A stretch of DNA of 64,000 nt from Prinia subflava (taxonomy: Eukaryota > Chordata > Aves > Passeriformes > Cisticolidae). Numbering within the stretch: the first letter of the stretch is position 1; the number at the start of each line of letters is the position of its first letter. Under the pieces are notes generated by a model. It made no database searches. It saw only the letters and a list, made by a program, of their open reading frames with translations, and was not told the origin of the DNA. Made by a program: the position numbers and the translations under genes. Of this stretch, positions 62,201 to 64,000 are shown piece by piece. Where the stretch lies: the NCBI RefSeq assembly GCF_021018805.1, contig NC_086248.1, positions 53,821,485 to 53,885,484 of the forward strand. Reading direction: 5' to 3'.

Positions 62201-63572
62201 TCTTAAACCACTCAAAAGTAAAACCACATCTGACGAAAGTACACAGTAGGACAGGACTTATTAGCACCCTAATTCAGCTACTGGGCCACTGTCCATAACA
62301 ACGGAACAGTATTGCTCAGGGAAGATAGTGGATCAGCTTGATGAACATTCTCTACCTTTCAATGAAGTTCAGCAGCTGAACTCAAGACCCCGTTAATATT
62401 TGTTGCCTAACATCTTGACAACAGTCTGCTAATATCCTACAAATGACAAATCGGAAATCTCCTACTAAGCCATTTGTAATTTCCCCCAAACTCAATAAAA
62501 CAGTATTTCAGTATCAACCACTGTCCCATTACCTATCACCACCACATTCCTTTAGCTAGCGTTGATGTAGAACTCAAATTTTTTCTTCAATACTAGCACA
62601 CCACTGGAATTTGTCCATACCTACTAATATACTTATCTTGCCACAGTGATTTGTACCCCTCTGCTCGATGTCTGGGCTGGAAGCAAAGTGCTGACATTTA
62701 AATGGTTTTGGATCTTACAGTACTTAAATCCACATTTACCTTAGATTTCTATTATCATGCCTCTGACAAAAATGGCAGCAGAAGCAGTGATTTGGTCTGA
62801 CCTCAGCAACCTGATGAGGGCCAAAGGACTGGGATGCAAGGCAGTCAGCAGCATCTCCTCCTTTTGAACAACACTGCTGTCAGGACTCGGCCCAGAAGAG
62901 CTGGATGGGACAGCATCAACCAGAGCCATGAACTGCCACACATGCAGTGGTGGCAGCAGCCATCAAGTCACCCTCAACAATCACAAACAAAGAAAAAGGA
63001 AAAAAGAGGGTAGTCCATCAGAAACAAACACCTCACCGACAGTTGGAATGGAAAACTAGGAAGACAAAATTTTAAGTCTCTCTGACTATTTTTTCAAACT
63101 ACTAATCTTATTTTGGATCAATCAAATTTGTTCAGTTGCTTGTGAAGTATTTGGGAAACATTTACATTTCATAGAAACCAAGCAAAAGAACAATTCACTG
63201 TATCCATTATCTTTTCTCATAAGCTTCACTAGGTTATCAAATTCAGCTTAAACAGACCGAGAACTCACACACTCCCCTTCATCGTCCTTCTAAAAGATAA
63301 GTGATAAATCATACTAGCCTCAAAAAATTTCCTGCCTACATGTCCATTTTCATTTATGAAAGATAAAGAATCTTAAATGTTCATTACAAAAAGAAAGATT
63401 AATATCCCACACTGAACTCTCAGAAAATAAATGAAAGCTCTGCTTAATAACAAGGTCATGAAGATTAACCTAAATTTAATCTCAAAATTAATCATAACAT
63501 CCTCAAAATTAACCAAAATTTAATGAAGATTTAATAAAGATCATATAGTCAAGATTTACACATCATCTGTTC

Positions 63573-63962
63573 TGAGGGATTGACCCTGGCTGGACACCAT
63601 GTGCCCACCAAAGCTGCTGTATCAATTCCCTGCTGAGGGAAGAGAAAAATATTTTGAATGACCTTTGGGTCAACTCATCAATTACCATCATAGGCAAACC
63701 ACACTCAATTTATTACCAATCCAATCCAAGCATTGTAATGAAAAATAATATCAAATCTTAAAAAACCTTTTGTCACAAAGAAATTTCTTCCCCTTAAATC
63801 TGTTATCCCAGAGGCACTACACCACTGTCTCTGACAGGCTCAGCCAGGGTCTTTCTTGGAGCCTGGCACTGGCTCTACCAGACACAAGAGAAGCTTCTGG
63901 CAGCTCTTCACAGAAGCCACCCCTGTAACTCTCAGCCACCAAAACTTTGCCACACAAACCCA
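63573..63962 (-). mobile_element. LTR of an avian endogenous retrovirus, gene-sense orientation
   Basis: Read on the minus strand, the element begins TGGGTTTGTGTGGCAAAG and continues with a cttctgtgaagagctgccag block, gccagtgccaggctccaag, and a tgcctctgggataacag block. It then has an AATAAA signal (plus-strand TTTATT at 63709-63714), a ggtaattgatgag block, and ends with gctttggtgggcac and ccagccagggtcaatcc. These blocks match an LTR I recognise as frequent in passerine genomes. Both ends are degraded (imprecise by about 5-10 bp) and no clear target duplication is seen. It lies in intron 1 in the same orientation as PTPRK. Confidence 0.75.
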
Positions 63963-64000
63963 AAATGCCTATAAAAACCTATTTTGAATTATTTATTTAT

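Larger units (their letters stand above)
59245..64000 (-). other. PTPRK: PTPRK intron 1 (3' part only)
   Basis: This is the end of the intron that precedes exon 2, closing with a pyrimidine-rich acceptor. It is unassigned AT-rich sequence up to about 63.57 kb, then an LTR in gene-sense orientation. Exon 1, carrying the 5' UTR and signal peptide, and the promoter should lie beyond 64000. I see no CpG-rich promoter-like region and no alternative first exon in this part. Confidence 0.88.

Noticed and set aside
1..64000. CRISPR arrays, tRNA or rRNA genes, bacterial operons or phage-like systems
   Set aside because: No spaced direct repeats, cloverleaf with A/B boxes, rRNA cores or dense coding are seen; the sequence is plainly vertebrate intronic DNA.

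Overview
This is vertebrate, almost certainly avian, genomic DNA from inside one large gene. It is AT-rich and has no operons or long open frames. Interspersed repeats are CR1 LINE fragments and LTRs of endogenous retroviruses, of families I recognise from bird genomes. The LTR families and the A- and T-rich low-complexity tracts fit a songbird best; bird is a strong call, passerine a moderate one.

The only protein-coding sequence I can support is two exons on the minus strand. At 59122-59244 (123 bp) and 14063-14334 (272 bp) they encode consecutive pieces of the N-terminal MAM domain of a type IIB receptor protein tyrosine phosphatase. Residue matches favour PTPRK (RPTP-kappa) over PTPRM, PTPRT and PTPRU. 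Both exons have AG acceptors and GT donors, and the split glycine codon joining them is in phase. Read in gene order (right to left), the window holds the 3' part of intron 1 (64000-59245), exon 2, all of intron 2 (about 44.8 kb), exon 3, and the first 14 kb of intron 3. Exon 1 (signal peptide) lies beyond 64000 and exon 4 (end of the MAM domain) lies before position 1.

The introns hold four LTRs or LTR remnants and three CR1 insertions. The LTRs are at about 5036-5632 (+), 17491-17793 (+, internally deleted), 39342-39632 (+) and 63573-63962 (-). The CR1 copies are at 30866-31063 (+), 39163-39830 (-, split by the third LTR) and 45335-47400 (-, old and internally deleted). There are also many A-rich or T-rich simple tracts, a G-quadruplex-prone polypurine stretch at 771-945, and a palindromic E-box cluster at 35205-35235. 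A few CpG-retaining or homeobox-site-rich patches look like conserved non-coding elements, but that needs alignment.

I found no RNA gene, CRISPR array, intact transposon or new biological system. The remaining open reading frames have no recognisable domain, and several come from repeats or low-complexity DNA. The most informative observations are the nested LTR-in-CR1 insertion with its target-site duplication, the LTR in gene-sense orientation in intron 1, the E-box palindrome and the candidate conserved elements.
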